The notes under the pieces: model-generated | What the model saw: only the letters and a program-made list of their open reading frames with translations | What the model was told of the DNA's origin: nothing | Databases searched by the model: none | NCBI GenBank assembly: GCA_035551995.1 | Contig: DASZME010000057.1 | Location: forward strand, 1-31,949 | Direction: 5' to 3' | DNA length: 31,949 bases | DNA from: RYN-428 sp035551995 | Lineage (GTDB): Bacteria; Planctomycetota; Phycisphaerae; Tepidisphaerales; Tepidisphaeraceae | Position numbers and translations under genes: made by a program | Shown: one piece after another, positions 7,990 through 16,606 of the stretch | Layout: each line of letters starts with the position of its first letter | How positions within the stretch are numbered: position 1 is the stretch's first letter

Positions 7990-9093
7990 ATGAGTCGTTT
8001 CGCCCTGGCATTGACGTTAATCGTATCAGGTTGGATAGGTCTGCCGCAGGCGCTTGCCGACGCGAAAAAAGGGAAGCTGCCGCATGTGGAATTCGATCCG
8101 CGGACACATCAGGTTCGCGTTGAATGCGAAGCGCTGAACGTCGATGCGCCGCTGGAATTCTTCTGCTGCGAGGCCGGCACCAACGAGCATGAATCGGTCC
8201 TGCGCACGTCGGCCAAGCCATCGGATATTCATATCGGCTTGCTCGCCATCGGGCTCAAGCCGGGAAAGCCGATCACCTATAGCGAGGCCACCAACAAGTG
8301 GACGCCGCCGCAAGGTCCGCCGCTGCATCTGAGCGTTGAATACGAGAAGGACGGCAAGACCGTCACCTATCCCGCCAACCGCTGGCTGCTGAACGTAAAG
8401 ACGCATAAATCGCCGCCGGCGTTTACCTGGGTCTTCACCGGCTCGCGAACGATGCCCGACGGGAAATTCGCGGCGGACGTGACCGGGTACGTCGTGAGCA
8501 TCTGCAATTTCGACCTGTCGCTGATTGACGTGCCGGAATTGGTGAGCAGCGCAAACGAGACGCTGGAGTGGCAGCGCAATGCCGAGTTGATGCCAAAGAC
8601 CGGGACCAAGGTCTGGATGATCATCGAGCCCGTCGGCGTCAATATTCCGAATGATCCCGCGCCGCCGGCGCCGAAATCCGAAACGCCGACGCCGAAATCT
8701 CAAGCGCCGGCGTGGGACACCGGCGTGCAACTGGCGTCGTTCACCGCCGCGCCCGCCCGTCGCGCCCAATGTGCCGAGCCCGCGACGCCGACTCCCGCGA
8801 CGCCCGTTCCGGCGACGGCGCCTCCCGCGACGGGGCCCGCCGATCATCCGCTTTCCGATGTACATCTCGATCAGAAAGAAGTGGACAATCTCGAAAAATA
8901 TTGGCAACAGAAGGTATCGCCCCACGTGGCCGCCCTGCGCGAGGCGGCTCAGGCGCACTACAAGGTCATCGCCGAGCTGCGCCGCGAGCAACAGCGTCTC
9001 ATCGACGAAGCCGACCGCATTCAGCGGGCCATCGATAAGCTGGAAAAAGAGTACCAGGACATGACCACGCCCCGCCCCGAAGAGGGGAAGTAA
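7990..9093 (+). CDS. Secreted YdjY-domain protein with C-terminal coiled coil
   Basis: The 367-residue product has a signal peptide (hydrophobic ALALTLIVSGWIGL, likely cleavage after QALA, about residue 23). A YdjY-type domain spans about residues 30-220: VEFDPRTHQVRVECEALN, PLEFFCCEAGTNEHESVL, then WVFTGSRTMPDG. A Pro/Ala-rich linker follows (about 225-290), and then a charged coiled coil (about 295-355, LREAAQAHYKVIAELRREQ). YdjY domains are of unknown function and common in planctomycete exported proteins. The linker and coiled coil are additions to the basic domain. The ATG has CCGGAGG 8 nt upstream. The gene is followed by a membrane protein gene on the same strand. Confidence 0.75.
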   Translation: MSRFALALTLIVSGWIGLPQALADAKKGKLPHVEFDPRTHQVRVECEALNVDAPLEFFCCEAGTNEHESVLRTSAKPSDIHIGLLAIGLKPGKPITYSEATNKWTPPQGPPLHLSVEYEKDGKTVTYPANRWLLNVKTHKSPPAFTWVFTGSRTMPDGKFAADVTGYVVSICNFDLSLIDVPELVSSANETLEWQRNAELMPKTGTKVWMIIEPVGVNIPNDPAPPAPKSETPTPKSQAPAWDTGVQLASFTAAPARRAQCAEPATPTPATPVPATAPPATGPADHPLSDVHLDQKEVDNLEKYWQQKVSPHVAALREAAQAHYKVIAELRREQQRLIDEADRIQRAIDKLEKEYQDMTTPRPEEGK

Positions 9094-9200
9094 ACGGCAT
9101 GGCCCGTCACGAAGCCGCTGAGGGGCGGCGGTCTGTTTTGCCGGGCCGCTCGCGGCGCGCCAGGGTGAGGCGTGAAACGACGCAAGGCGTTTTCATTCAT

Positions 9201-9923
9201 ATGACGCCAATTCCCCACACTCATCGCCGTTTGAGCGTCTTCCTGTTGCACGCGCTGATTCCGTTGGGCTTCTCGTCGCTCGTCGGATGGGCGTGCTACG
9301 CGGTCAGCGGCGTTTCGCTCGGACTGTTCTTCGGCCCGATTCTGCTGGTGACATTTCTCGTGCCGTCTTTGGCGTTAGCCGACGAAGATCCGATCGCGCG
9401 CCTGGTGGCATGCGGCGCCGTGACGCTCGGAATCGCGGCGGTCTGGTTGATATCGGCGAACCTTTCCTTGTTCGACCTGTTGCGCTGCGTCGGAGTGTTC
9501 GGGGCATACGTTTTCGCTCTTGGTGGTTGCGCGGTATTGTTGTCGCGAGTCAAAATCGGCTCCACTTACGCCGCCGCCATCGTGGTCGTCGCGGGTTTTG
9601 CGTGGCTGACTTGGCCGGTCTGGCTCTCTCCATGGCTTTACGGTTCGCATGCCGAGACCATCGTGCACTGGCTTTCGGCCGCACATCCGCTGATGGCGAT
9701 CAATGGCGTTCTTTTCGAGCGGTTTAATTTCTGGGACCGCTACACTCTGAGCTATCAGCAGCTGACAACGCTCAACCAAGACGTTTTTTATACTCTCCCC
9801 AAAACGGTGATTTGGATGATTCTGGTTCACGGCGCATTCGCCGCGGCGGGGTTGGCGCCGTCGAGTCGAACACTCAGCGGAAAATTGAGGCAGCCGCGGA
9901 TTGGACCAGCGGCGATTCAGTAG
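9201..9923 (+). CDS. Integral membrane protein of unknown function
   Basis: Starting at ATG 9201 (AAGG about 13 nt upstream), the product is 240 residues with about six hydrophobic segments. The segments include FLLHALIPLGFSSLVGWA, LFFGPILLVTFLVPSLAL, GAVTLGIAAVWLIS, FGAYVFALGGCAVLL, AAIVVVAGFAWLTW and a last one near VIWMILVHGAFAA. The frame is open upstream to 9099, but that extension is arginine-rich and unlikely. Between the fifth and last segments is a polar loop (about 70 residues) with HWLSAAHPLMAINGV. I recognise no family. It may be co-transcribed with the YdjY gene. Confidence 0.6.
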   Translation: MTPIPHTHRRLSVFLLHALIPLGFSSLVGWACYAVSGVSLGLFFGPILLVTFLVPSLALADEDPIARLVACGAVTLGIAAVWLISANLSLFDLLRCVGVFGAYVFALGGCAVLLSRVKIGSTYAAAIVVVAGFAWLTWPVWLSPWLYGSHAETIVHWLSAAHPLMAINGVLFERFNFWDRYTLSYQQLTTLNQDVFYTLPKTVIWMILVHGAFAAAGLAPSSRTLSGKLRQPRIGPAAIQ

Positions 9924-9935
9924 TGGTCGAGAACA

Positions 9936-9958
9936 ACTTGTCGGCTGTTGGCCGAAGT
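9936..9958. terminator. Hairpin between convergent genes
   Basis: TCGGC and GCCGA flank a 5-nt loop, extended by ACTT/AAGT with a bulge, in the 65-bp gap between two convergent genes. The position suits a bidirectional terminator, but the stem is short and has no clear T-run. Confidence 0.3.
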
Positions 9959-9988
9959 CATGCTGGCTTTTGGGTTAAGGAGGCGCCC

Positions 9989-11647
9989 TTATAACTTCAC
10001 CTTGACCCGAAAAAATTCATCCTTTCGCGTCGCGATGAAATGGGCGGTGATGTTGTCGTCGAAGATCACCCGCGTTTCGGGAACCGCCGACGTGTAGGGG
10101 CCGGCTACTTCCGCGCCGTCTATGACCAGGTAGGTCTTGCCTTCGCGAATGCGGAGAAACGCGACGTGTTTGCTGTCGGGACTGAATGAGACGGGGCCGA
10201 CATAGTCGGCCGTGACGGACTCGACGCCGTCGATAACCATCGTCGGGCTCTTGCCGTTGGCGGCCCGATAGGCGACCCGCTGGCTGTTGGGGCTGAAAAT
10301 CTGAATGGAGGGCGGCTCGATGAAGTCGTACGGTTTTCCTTCGACGCCGTCGACGACAAACCTCCATTTGCCGTCGCGCTTGGCGCCGAAGGCCACGCGC
10401 TTGGAGTCGGGGCTGAAGAGGGGCGTGCCGACCAGAATTCCCTCGTACGGTTTTTGCGGAACGCCGTCCAGCACGACGAAATCCGGACCATTCGTCACCG
10501 TTCCGGCGACGTACGCGATCCGCCTGGAATCAGGGCTGAAACTCATCGCGTTGGCGCTGATATGGTCGAACGGGGGATTCTCGACGCCGTCGATGACCGC
10601 CAATTGTTTTTCCCCCTTCTTGACGGCGTACGCGATTCGCTTGCCGTCGGGGCTGAGGACAAAATCGCCGGCCACCATCTTCTCGTACGGCTCGCTCTCT
10701 CGGCCATTGACCAGCACGATCAATTTATTCGCCTGGGCGACCACGGCCACCAGCCGCGCGCCATCGACGCTAAATCCCGGCCCCAGTTTCACCGAATCGT
10801 AAATTTTTCCTTCCTGGCCATCCAGGACAAGAAGGCACTTCCCGTTGGCGATGGCTTCGTAACTGAGATGTTTGGAATTGGGACTGAACGTCAGGCGTCC
10901 GACGGCTTCATATGCCTTCTGTTCCTGCCCGTCGACGACGACGAACTGCTGCTTGGCGCGGCGGGCGACGTACGCGATCCGTTTTGAATCGGGGCTGAAG
11001 AGCGGCGCATCGATAAAATCGAATTTCGCTCCCGGCACGCCGTCCACCACGATGGCGGCGCCGCCGCCTTGCAGTTGGACGCCCATGGCGGTTCGCTTGC
11101 CGTCGGGACTCCAGAAGATTTGATTGCGATCGACGGTGTAATAGCCTTTGCCGGGCTGTCCGTCGATGACGGGCTGTGTTTCGGTGGAGCTTTGGATGAG
11201 GTATGCGATATGGGCGCCGTCGGGGCCGTTGCTGACGCTTTCGGGGATGATCCATTCAAACGCGGGGCCCGGTTTTCCGTCGAGAACGATGACCTGTTTT
11301 TTCCCGCTGATGCCGAGGAATACCAGGTGGTTTTCGTCACTGGTCATGGCGATGCCGCGGATCGAGTCATAGCCGACGACGGCGCCGAGGCTCTTTTCCT
11401 CGACGGTCCAGGCGGGCCCGGCGGCGCGCGTCGAAACGACCGCCGCCATCACCAGCATTAGCGCGACGGCGATTTGCCGTCGGCATTCATACAAGCGCGA
11501 AGTGGAATGATCCACGCGGGAGACGAACGCCGCGAAGGAAGGGGGATGACATCCGTTTCTCTTCGCGTCCTTCGTGTTCTTCGTGGATATCATCTCTTCC
11601 ATTCCGCTTGCAAAGTTGTCCGTTCGTTTGTGATCGAGAGTACGCAA
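9989..11647 (-). CDS. Secreted beta-propeller-like protein with eleven VDG/SPD repeats
   Basis: The 552-residue frame contains eleven copies of a ~40-residue unit of the form (V/I/L)DGxxGKxYDxI followed by FSPDSKRIAYVA. This is related to the PD40/TolB and WD40-like propeller repeats. Each unit alternates a 'DG' turn with an 'SPD' turn. An internal hydrophobic segment (IAVALMLVMAAVV, residues 59-71) followed by STRAAG looks like a signal peptide, so the mature protein is extracytoplasmic. The TTG at 11647 has AGGAG 5 nt upstream, but starting there puts about 57 residues before the signal segment, part of them encoded by an extragenic-type repeat. Starts at GTG 11515 or ATG 11458 are alternatives. 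Ligand and function are unknown. It converges with the membrane protein gene. Confidence 0.65.
   Translation of the reverse strand: MRTLDHKRTDNFASGMEEMISTKNTKDAKRNGCHPPSFAAFVSRVDHSTSRLYECRRQIAVALMLVMAAVVSTRAAGPAWTVEEKSLGAVVGYDSIRGIAMTSDENHLVFLGISGKKQVIVLDGKPGPAFEWIIPESVSNGPDGAHIAYLIQSSTETQPVIDGQPGKGYYTVDRNQIFWSPDGKRTAMGVQLQGGGAAIVVDGVPGAKFDFIDAPLFSPDSKRIAYVARRAKQQFVVVDGQEQKAYEAVGRLTFSPNSKHLSYEAIANGKCLLVLDGQEGKIYDSVKLGPGFSVDGARLVAVVAQANKLIVLVNGRESEPYEKMVAGDFVLSPDGKRIAYAVKKGEKQLAVIDGVENPPFDHISANAMSFSPDSRRIAYVAGTVTNGPDFVVLDGVPQKPYEGILVGTPLFSPDSKRVAFGAKRDGKWRFVVDGVEGKPYDFIEPPSIQIFSPNSQRVAYRAANGKSPTMVIDGVESVTADYVGPVSFSPDSKHVAFLRIREGKTYLVIDGAEVAGPYTSAVPETRVIFDDNITAHFIATRKDEFFRVKVKL
11511..11585. 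repeat. CACGAAG-type inverted repeat at the 5' end of the propeller gene
   Basis: The + strand reads CACGCGGGAGACGAACGCCG then GCGAAGG on one side, and CTTCGCGTCCTTCGTGTTCT then TCGTGG on the other, around a short loop. These are imperfect units of (C)ACGAAG and its complement, a kind of extragenic repeat found in planctomycetes and related groups. It falls inside the open frame of the propeller gene if translation begins at 11647. Confidence 0.6.
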
Positions 11648-11699
11648 GAGATCTCCTGAAACAGCTAGAATTCGGCGCGCTCATGTTTCTCGTCCGAGC

Positions 11700-12698
11700 T
11701 TACTTTTCCAAATTGAATTTGCCGCCGGCGACGACGATTCGCTTCGCGCCTTTGTAGCGATCGTACACGTTCTGCATCTGCGTGACATCATCGAACCATC
11801 CGATGCAATACGCGGCCCCGAAACTTTCGCCGGCGTTCACATGCCGGCGGTGCAATTCCTCGATAAAGCAGACGTACCCCCGCTCATGGCACCATGCCTC
11901 GGATGTTTCGGCCGGGTCGAGCGTCATCCCGGCCAGCCACGGGCCCGGCTTTCCGTCCAGCTTCACTTGATACGCGCGGATCATCCGCCGCGGAATGGCG
12001 TCGTCGCGGCGCCGATAGAGGAATTTTTCGTCAGGGCCAAAATTTTCCGAAAACGCCGACGCGGGAATCATCTTATCGAGATAACTGAGATAAACCTGCT
12101 CGAAGGTATCGGCGCCCTTGTGCTTGATGTGGCCGGGCATGTCCAGGCGATAAAAAAGATCGTCGGCGTCGTTGACCGACGTGATTCGTTCCGCGCTGAG
12201 AAAATACCGCACGCCGGGCTGAAAAATCAGCGTCTGCTCCCAGGTCGAACCGGCTTTGAATCCCGGGCCCGGTTTCGTATAAGTGTAGCCAAGCAGCACG
12301 GCGGCGAATCCTTCGCCGCGAATCACTTTAGCCGTCACCACTTTGGCTTGGGTGCAGAGTTGGGGGCCTTCGACGATGTGCTTGGGAAGATTGCCGTGGA
12401 GTTTTGGATCGCGGGGATAGCCGTCCTCGCGCCAGCCCGGCGCCATCAGCCAATCCTGAATATGCAGCCCAAATCCGAGATCGTGGGCGCCGGTCTTCTT
12501 GTCGATGAAACTGCCGGCTTTAACGCCGCTCACATATCCCGTCTTGCGAATGATGGCCGAGAGGGCGTCGGTTTCGATCGTAATGGCGTCGTCGGTTTCG
12601 GTCACGCCGACTTTTTGTTCCGCCCGGGCGGTCAGCGGGCAAAAAGCGAGAAGAAGGACGATCGCGATCGTGAATCGGGAATTGGCGGATGTGGGCAT
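11700..12698 (-). CDS. Secreted protein of unknown function
   Basis: I start the gene at ATG 12698, with AGGAAG about 9 nt upstream; the frame is open to 12776, but that part has no signal. The 332-residue product has a clear signal peptide (FTIAIVLLLAFCPLTARA, cleavage near residue 26). It is beta-strand-rich, with ETDALSAIIRKTGYVSGVKA, FGLHIQDWLMAPGW, HGNLPKHIVEGPQL and a C-terminal FGAAYCIGWFDDVTQMQNVY. The pattern suggests a galactose-mutarotase-like or other beta-sandwich fold, as in many sugar-active proteins, but I recognise no catalytic motif. It lies upstream of the propeller gene on the same strand with about 50 bp between them, so they may be co-transcribed. Confidence 0.6.
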   Translation of the reverse strand: MPTSANSRFTIAIVLLLAFCPLTARAEQKVGVTETDDAITIETDALSAIIRKTGYVSGVKAGSFIDKKTGAHDLGFGLHIQDWLMAPGWREDGYPRDPKLHGNLPKHIVEGPQLCTQAKVVTAKVIRGEGFAAVLLGYTYTKPGPGFKAGSTWEQTLIFQPGVRYFLSAERITSVNDADDLFYRLDMPGHIKHKGADTFEQVYLSYLDKMIPASAFSENFGPDEKFLYRRRDDAIPRRMIRAYQVKLDGKPGPWLAGMTLDPAETSEAWCHERGYVCFIEELHRRHVNAGESFGAAYCIGWFDDVTQMQNVYDRYKGAKRIVVAGGKFNLEK

Positions 12699-12787
12699 GG
12701 CGATGTCTTCCTTTGGCTTCAATGTCGGGCGATAAATCCAGATCGAAAATTTACCCGCCCGGCCTGACAGTGTCACGACGCGAAGGT

Positions 12788-13342
12788 ATGTTGTCCATCA
12801 TGGACGATATCGAACCCATCAGACAGCGCGTGCGCGAGGCGCCCGTCGGCGATCCGCCGCCACCCTGGACGCCAATGGGCCTGGCGAGCATCACCGGCAT
12901 CACCGAGGTTGGCTTTGCCGAAGATTCGGAGCTGCTCCTGGTTTTGTCCGGCCACAGTAGAGAGATCATCGATTGCGGCGCCGGCGTCGTCGTGGCGCGC
13001 GATACTTCCGTCGAACATCGCTCGAGCTGGTACGGGCCGCACGATCTGATCGGGGCCGGATTTGGCCCACTGAACGGTCGCAAGATTGCGTTGGCCGGCC
13101 CCACCGGCGGCGGTCTGCCCGCGTTCACCCGCGACGGCTGGGGCGCGGTTCGTCTGCCGATCGACTGGCCCGACGAATATCTCGTTTTGATGGCGCCATA
13201 CCACAGCATTTATCAACCCGCCGCTCCGTTCTGGAAGCTCGGCGTGGCCAGGGAGCCGGCGGCGTGGGGATTCTCTTTCACCGGGAATTCGCTGGTCGCG
13301 GCGACGGGCGAGGGGGTTTCGGTTTTCGTTCGAGGTCGCTAA
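12788..13342 (+). CDS. Hypothetical cytoplasmic protein
   Basis: A 184-residue product starts at ATG 12788; ATG 12800 (MDDIEP) is an alternative with GAAGG about 12 nt upstream. Recognisable segments are MGLASITGITEVGFAED, LLLVLSGHSREIIDC, HDLIGAGFGPLNGRKIALAG and LVAATGEGVSVFVRGR at the end. These are consistent with an alternating beta fold. There is no signal peptide or membrane segment. I do not recognise the family. It is divergent from the secreted protein gene (starts about 90 bp apart) and followed by the DUF1844 gene. Confidence 0.5.
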   Translation: MLSIMDDIEPIRQRVREAPVGDPPPPWTPMGLASITGITEVGFAEDSELLLVLSGHSREIIDCGAGVVVARDTSVEHRSSWYGPHDLIGAGFGPLNGRKIALAGPTGGGLPAFTRDGWGAVRLPIDWPDEYLVLMAPYHSIYQPAAPFWKLGVAREPAAWGFSFTGNSLVAATGEGVSVFVRGR

Positions 13343-13434
13343 GGTGGAAATCGAAGGGCCGATCGCGGAGCGTGTGGAACGGCGGAAAATGGCGGTCGCC
13401 TAAGCGTTTTTGTGAGCGATGAGGAGTAAGCATC

Positions 13435-13896
13435 ATGGCTGAAGAACCGATGTCGTTGCATATTGATACCGACTGGAAAAAGCAGGCCCAGGAAGAAAAG
13501 CGCCGCCTTGCCGAAGAGCAGGAAAAGCAGCGCGCCGCCCAGGCCCAAGCCCGCGCCGCCGCCCCCGCCCAACCAGGAATAGCCCCCGTCGCCGGCGCGC
13601 CCCCGGCGACGAGAGACGCCGCCGGCCGGCGCACCGGGCGCGAAACCCTGCAGGCGAGCTTTGGCTCCGTGGTGAACTCGATCCTGACCCAGGCCATGCT
13701 TTACCTCGGCGAGATCGCGCCGCAGGGTCAGGAGCCGACGGTCAATCTCGACATGGCCAAATATCAGGTCGACGTGCTCGCCATCCTCGAAGACAAAACC
13801 AAAAACAACCTCACCGGCGAAGAGCAACACCTTCTCGATTCCGCCTTGTACGACGTGCGCACGCGCTTCATCAACACGGCTTCGCAGTACATTTAG
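13435..13896 (+). CDS. DUF1844 domain protein
   Basis: The 153-residue product opens with a charged coiled coil (about 14-40: KKQAQEEKRRLAEEQEKQ), then a Pro/Ala linker. The DUF1844 helical domain follows (about 72-150) with MLYLGEIAP, DMAKYQVDVLAILEDKTKNN and LTGEEQHLLDSALYDVR, the pattern typical of the family. Function is unknown; the domain is found in planctomycetes, acidobacteria and deltaproteobacteria. The ATG has GAGGAG 9 nt upstream. It follows the unknown gene by about 90 bp. Confidence 0.8.
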   Translation: MAEEPMSLHIDTDWKKQAQEEKRRLAEEQEKQRAAQAQARAAAPAQPGIAPVAGAPPATRDAAGRRTGRETLQASFGSVVNSILTQAMLYLGEIAPQGQEPTVNLDMAKYQVDVLAILEDKTKNNLTGEEQHLLDSALYDVRTRFINTASQYI

Positions 13897-14108
13897 ATTG
13901 CGATGCCGTTCGATCCGGGAGCATTTCCCAAGTCGCGGTAGAGCCGCTGCGTTTATTAATGGCGGTCCCGCTTGAGAAGTATTTTTCGGTCACCTCATGC
14001 AGGACACGAACGCGAAAACTGCGATAACCCGCTCAACACGCGCCGGCGCCCGCCGCGTCGGACGACGAAATATCGAATCCGCTCAAGTTATTCCTTGCGT
14101 TTAGCCGA

Positions 14109-14156
14109 CCGATGTTTATTATCGGACGCACCGAATCGGCAATGGATTGCCGATTC
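14109..14156. promoter_or_regulatory. Tandem hairpins just upstream of the TPR gene
   Basis: GAATCGGCAA and TTGCCGATTC (14133-14156) form a perfect 10-bp stem with loop TGGA. Just before it, CCGAT and ATCGG (14109-14125) form a 5-bp stem. The larger hairpin ends 29 nt before the GTG start and has no T-run. It could be an operator or a leader structure acting on the TPR gene; this is inference. The rest of the gap 13897-14184 shows no gene. Confidence 0.4.
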
Positions 14157-14184
14157 AACTACCGCGGATTGAGTAGGGTGCGGT

Positions 14185-16569
14185 GTGAAAGGCATGGATG
14201 CCATGGCGTCGCGTCACGCACAAAGCCAATTGGCCCAGCTCTGGCAGCTTCCGCTGCTGGTGGCGGCGCTAGGCTTGTTCGGATACGCCGCCTACCGTTT
14301 CATCGATCCCAAACCCGCCATCACCAACGCCCAGCGCCTTGAATCCGCCCAATCATATTTGAAGAAGGGGCAATTCGATCAGGCGATCGCGCAGGCCAAT
14401 AAACTTCTAAATCTGGACAAGCTTAAGCCCGAGCAGGAAGGCGCTCTGCATCTTCTGCTGGCCCAGACGCTGGAAGCCGCCCAGAAGCAAAGGCATCTCA
14501 GGAACCGGGCCAACTATCAAAGCATTATCGATCAGACAAGATTGGCGCTGGCGGACGGAGTAAAACCCGACGCGGACATCTATCGGCGGGTGGCCGAGAG
14601 CGACGAGGGACTGGGAAAACTGTCCGAGGCGCTGGAGGCGTATCGACAGTCGTTGGCGGCCGACCCCGATCGCCCGCTGGCGCTACAGCGAAAAATCATC
14701 GAGATGCAACTCGCGCAGAACGAGTCGCCCTCCGCGGAAAAATCGATCGAACAATACCTCACCGACAAACGGCTTGGCGCCGTCGATCGCGCCTGGGCGA
14801 TGCTGGAGCAGGCGCAGGCCATGGCCCAGCGCGGCCAATATACCGATGCCCAAGCGCTCCTGGAAAAGGCGCTCGCGCTGGATTTATCTCCGGTTTCACA
14901 AGGGCAGGGGCATTATTGGCTGGGATATTGCCTTCAGAAGCTGGGCAAACGGGACGAGGCCGAGCGTGTCTTGCGGGTGGCTCGCGATCAGCTCCGCAAC
15001 GGTCATCCGCTCGATCCTGAAGCCGCCTATCTCATCGGAAAAATCCGGCAGGAAGAAAATGATCCTCGCCAGGCGATTTCGTTTTTTGAAACGATCCTGG
15101 TGAATTATCCGCAGTCGCGTCCCGTTCCGCTGGCGCGGCTTGGCCGGGCGCTGTGCCGAATCGCGCTGGGCCAGGACGACGCGGCTCTCAGCGACATTCA
15201 CGATCTTGTTCTCGAACTGACCGGCAAGAAAAACCGCGACGCCCTGAAGCCCGAAGCCATCTCCGGTCTTAAGCGTGCGTCGGCGGCGCTGGCCGCGAAT
15301 GACAATCTGAAGGCGGCGTTGGAAGTGATGGCGGACGAGCAGTCGCTGGACGCCGACCCGCCGCCCGATTTTTTCGGCCGGCTTGGGAGCATCCTGCAAC
15401 GCCGCGCCGTTCAGGTCCAGGCAAGCGTGGCCCTCGCCGGGGGCGCCGCCGAGAAAAACAAGCGTCATCGGCAGGCCATGAAGCTTGAGGCCGAGGCCGG
15501 CGATTCGTATATGGCGCTGGCCAACGGTCTGACGCTCGTTGACGACCATGGCCAAGCCGAGGCGATCTTGAAGGCGGTCGATCTATTCGACGGCGCCGGC
15601 GCAAGCCAGCAGGCCATTTCCGCGCTGGAACTCTATGCGTCGCAGCGTCCCGACGACGGGCAGACGCCCGACGCCATCCTGCGGCTTGGACGCCTCTTTC
15701 AGTCAACCGGCCGATTCGACAGGGCGATCGCCGCCTTTCAAAAAATTCAGTTCCGCTATCCCCAGAGTTTCGCGGCCAGCAGGTCCGGCGTGCCGTTGGC
15801 CGAATGCCTGATCGCCAAGGGTCCGGCCTTCGACGCCAAAGCCGAAAGAGTTCTGCGGGGGATGTTGGAAGACAATCCGATTTTGACGCCCGAGGCGGAA
15901 GAATTTCGGCTGGCGCTGATCGAATTGGCGCAGCTGTATTACCGCACCGGACGCTATGAGGACGCCATCGTGCGGCTCGAAGAGACGACGCAGCGCTATC
16001 CGCAGGACCCGCGAACCCCGGACCTGCTTTTCCTGATGGCCGACAGCTATCGCAAGAGCGCCGCGTTGCTGCTGGCGGGACAAAACGCGGCCGTGACGCA
16101 GGCGACCGACGCCGCCGTGCTCACCGCCGCCGCCAAGGCCGAAGCGATCACGGCGCGCAACGATCGGCTTCAAAAGGCGCGCGATCTTTTCGCCCGCGTC
16201 ATCGAGGCGATGCACGATCGGCCGCCGACGGGCGAATTGGGCAGGCTCTATCAAAAGCTGAGTTTTTTTTACCGCGCGGATTGCGCCTACGACCTGCATG
16301 ACTATGAGGAGGCGCTTCATCTTTACGATGCCGCCACGCTTCGCTATCCCGACGACCCATGTTCGGTGGCCGCGTATGTGCAGATCATCAACGCGTACCT
16401 GGCTCTGGGCCGACCGAACGACGCCCGGACCGCCAATGAGCGCGCCAAGTGGCTGTTGCGACGGATGACGCCGCAGGCGTTTGACGAAGCGAAATCGTTA
16501 ATGTCGAAGGAAAACTGGGATCAATGGCTGCGCGAGACCGACGATTCGGGAATGTACGCCAAGAAGTGA
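14185..16569 (+). CDS. Membrane-anchored TPR-repeat protein
   Basis: The product is 794 residues if GTG 14185 is used; ATG 14194 or 14203 (AAAGG 10 nt upstream of the latter) are alternatives. One N-terminal membrane segment (LPLLVAALGLFGYAAYRFI, about 22-40) is followed by an almost continuous series of tetratricopeptide repeats. Examples are SAQSYLKKGQFDQAIAQA, VAESDEGLGKLSEALEAYRQ, LARLYYRTGRYEDAI-like units and DYEEALHLYDAATLRYPDDP. Such proteins act as scaffolds for assemblies, here probably on the periplasmic side. It sits directly upstream of the FlgN-like and flagellar regulatory genes (about 40 bp to the next start), so a role in motility or envelope assembly is possible but unproven. 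Confidence 0.7.
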   Translation: MKGMDAMASRHAQSQLAQLWQLPLLVAALGLFGYAAYRFIDPKPAITNAQRLESAQSYLKKGQFDQAIAQANKLLNLDKLKPEQEGALHLLLAQTLEAAQKQRHLRNRANYQSIIDQTRLALADGVKPDADIYRRVAESDEGLGKLSEALEAYRQSLAADPDRPLALQRKIIEMQLAQNESPSAEKSIEQYLTDKRLGAVDRAWAMLEQAQAMAQRGQYTDAQALLEKALALDLSPVSQGQGHYWLGYCLQKLGKRDEAERVLRVARDQLRNGHPLDPEAAYLIGKIRQEENDPRQAISFFETILVNYPQSRPVPLARLGRALCRIALGQDDAALSDIHDLVLELTGKKNRDALKPEAISGLKRASAALAANDNLKAALEVMADEQSLDADPPPDFFGRLGSILQRRAVQVQASVALAGGAAEKNKRHRQAMKLEAEAGDSYMALANGLTLVDDHGQAEAILKAVDLFDGAGASQQAISALELYASQRPDDGQTPDAILRLGRLFQSTGRFDRAIAAFQKIQFRYPQSFAASRSGVPLAECLIAKGPAFDAKAERVLRGMLEDNPILTPEAEEFRLALIELAQLYYRTGRYEDAIVRLEETTQRYPQDPRTPDLLFLMADSYRKSAALLLAGQNAAVTQATDAAVLTAAAKAEAITARNDRLQKARDLFARVIEAMHDRPPTGELGRLYQKLSFFYRADCAYDLHDYEEALHLYDAATLRYPDDPCSVAAYVQIINAYLALGRPNDARTANERAKWLLRRMTPQAFDEAKSLMSKENWDQWLRETDDSGMYAKK

Positions 16570-16606
16570 CGCGGTGCGCGTCCGAGCTTTTATCGAGGCA
16601 ATGCCC

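Noticed and set aside
8026..8991. 321-aa open frame on the minus strand
   Set aside because: It lies fully antisense to the YdjY-domain gene and is arginine-rich, as expected for a shadow in high-GC DNA.
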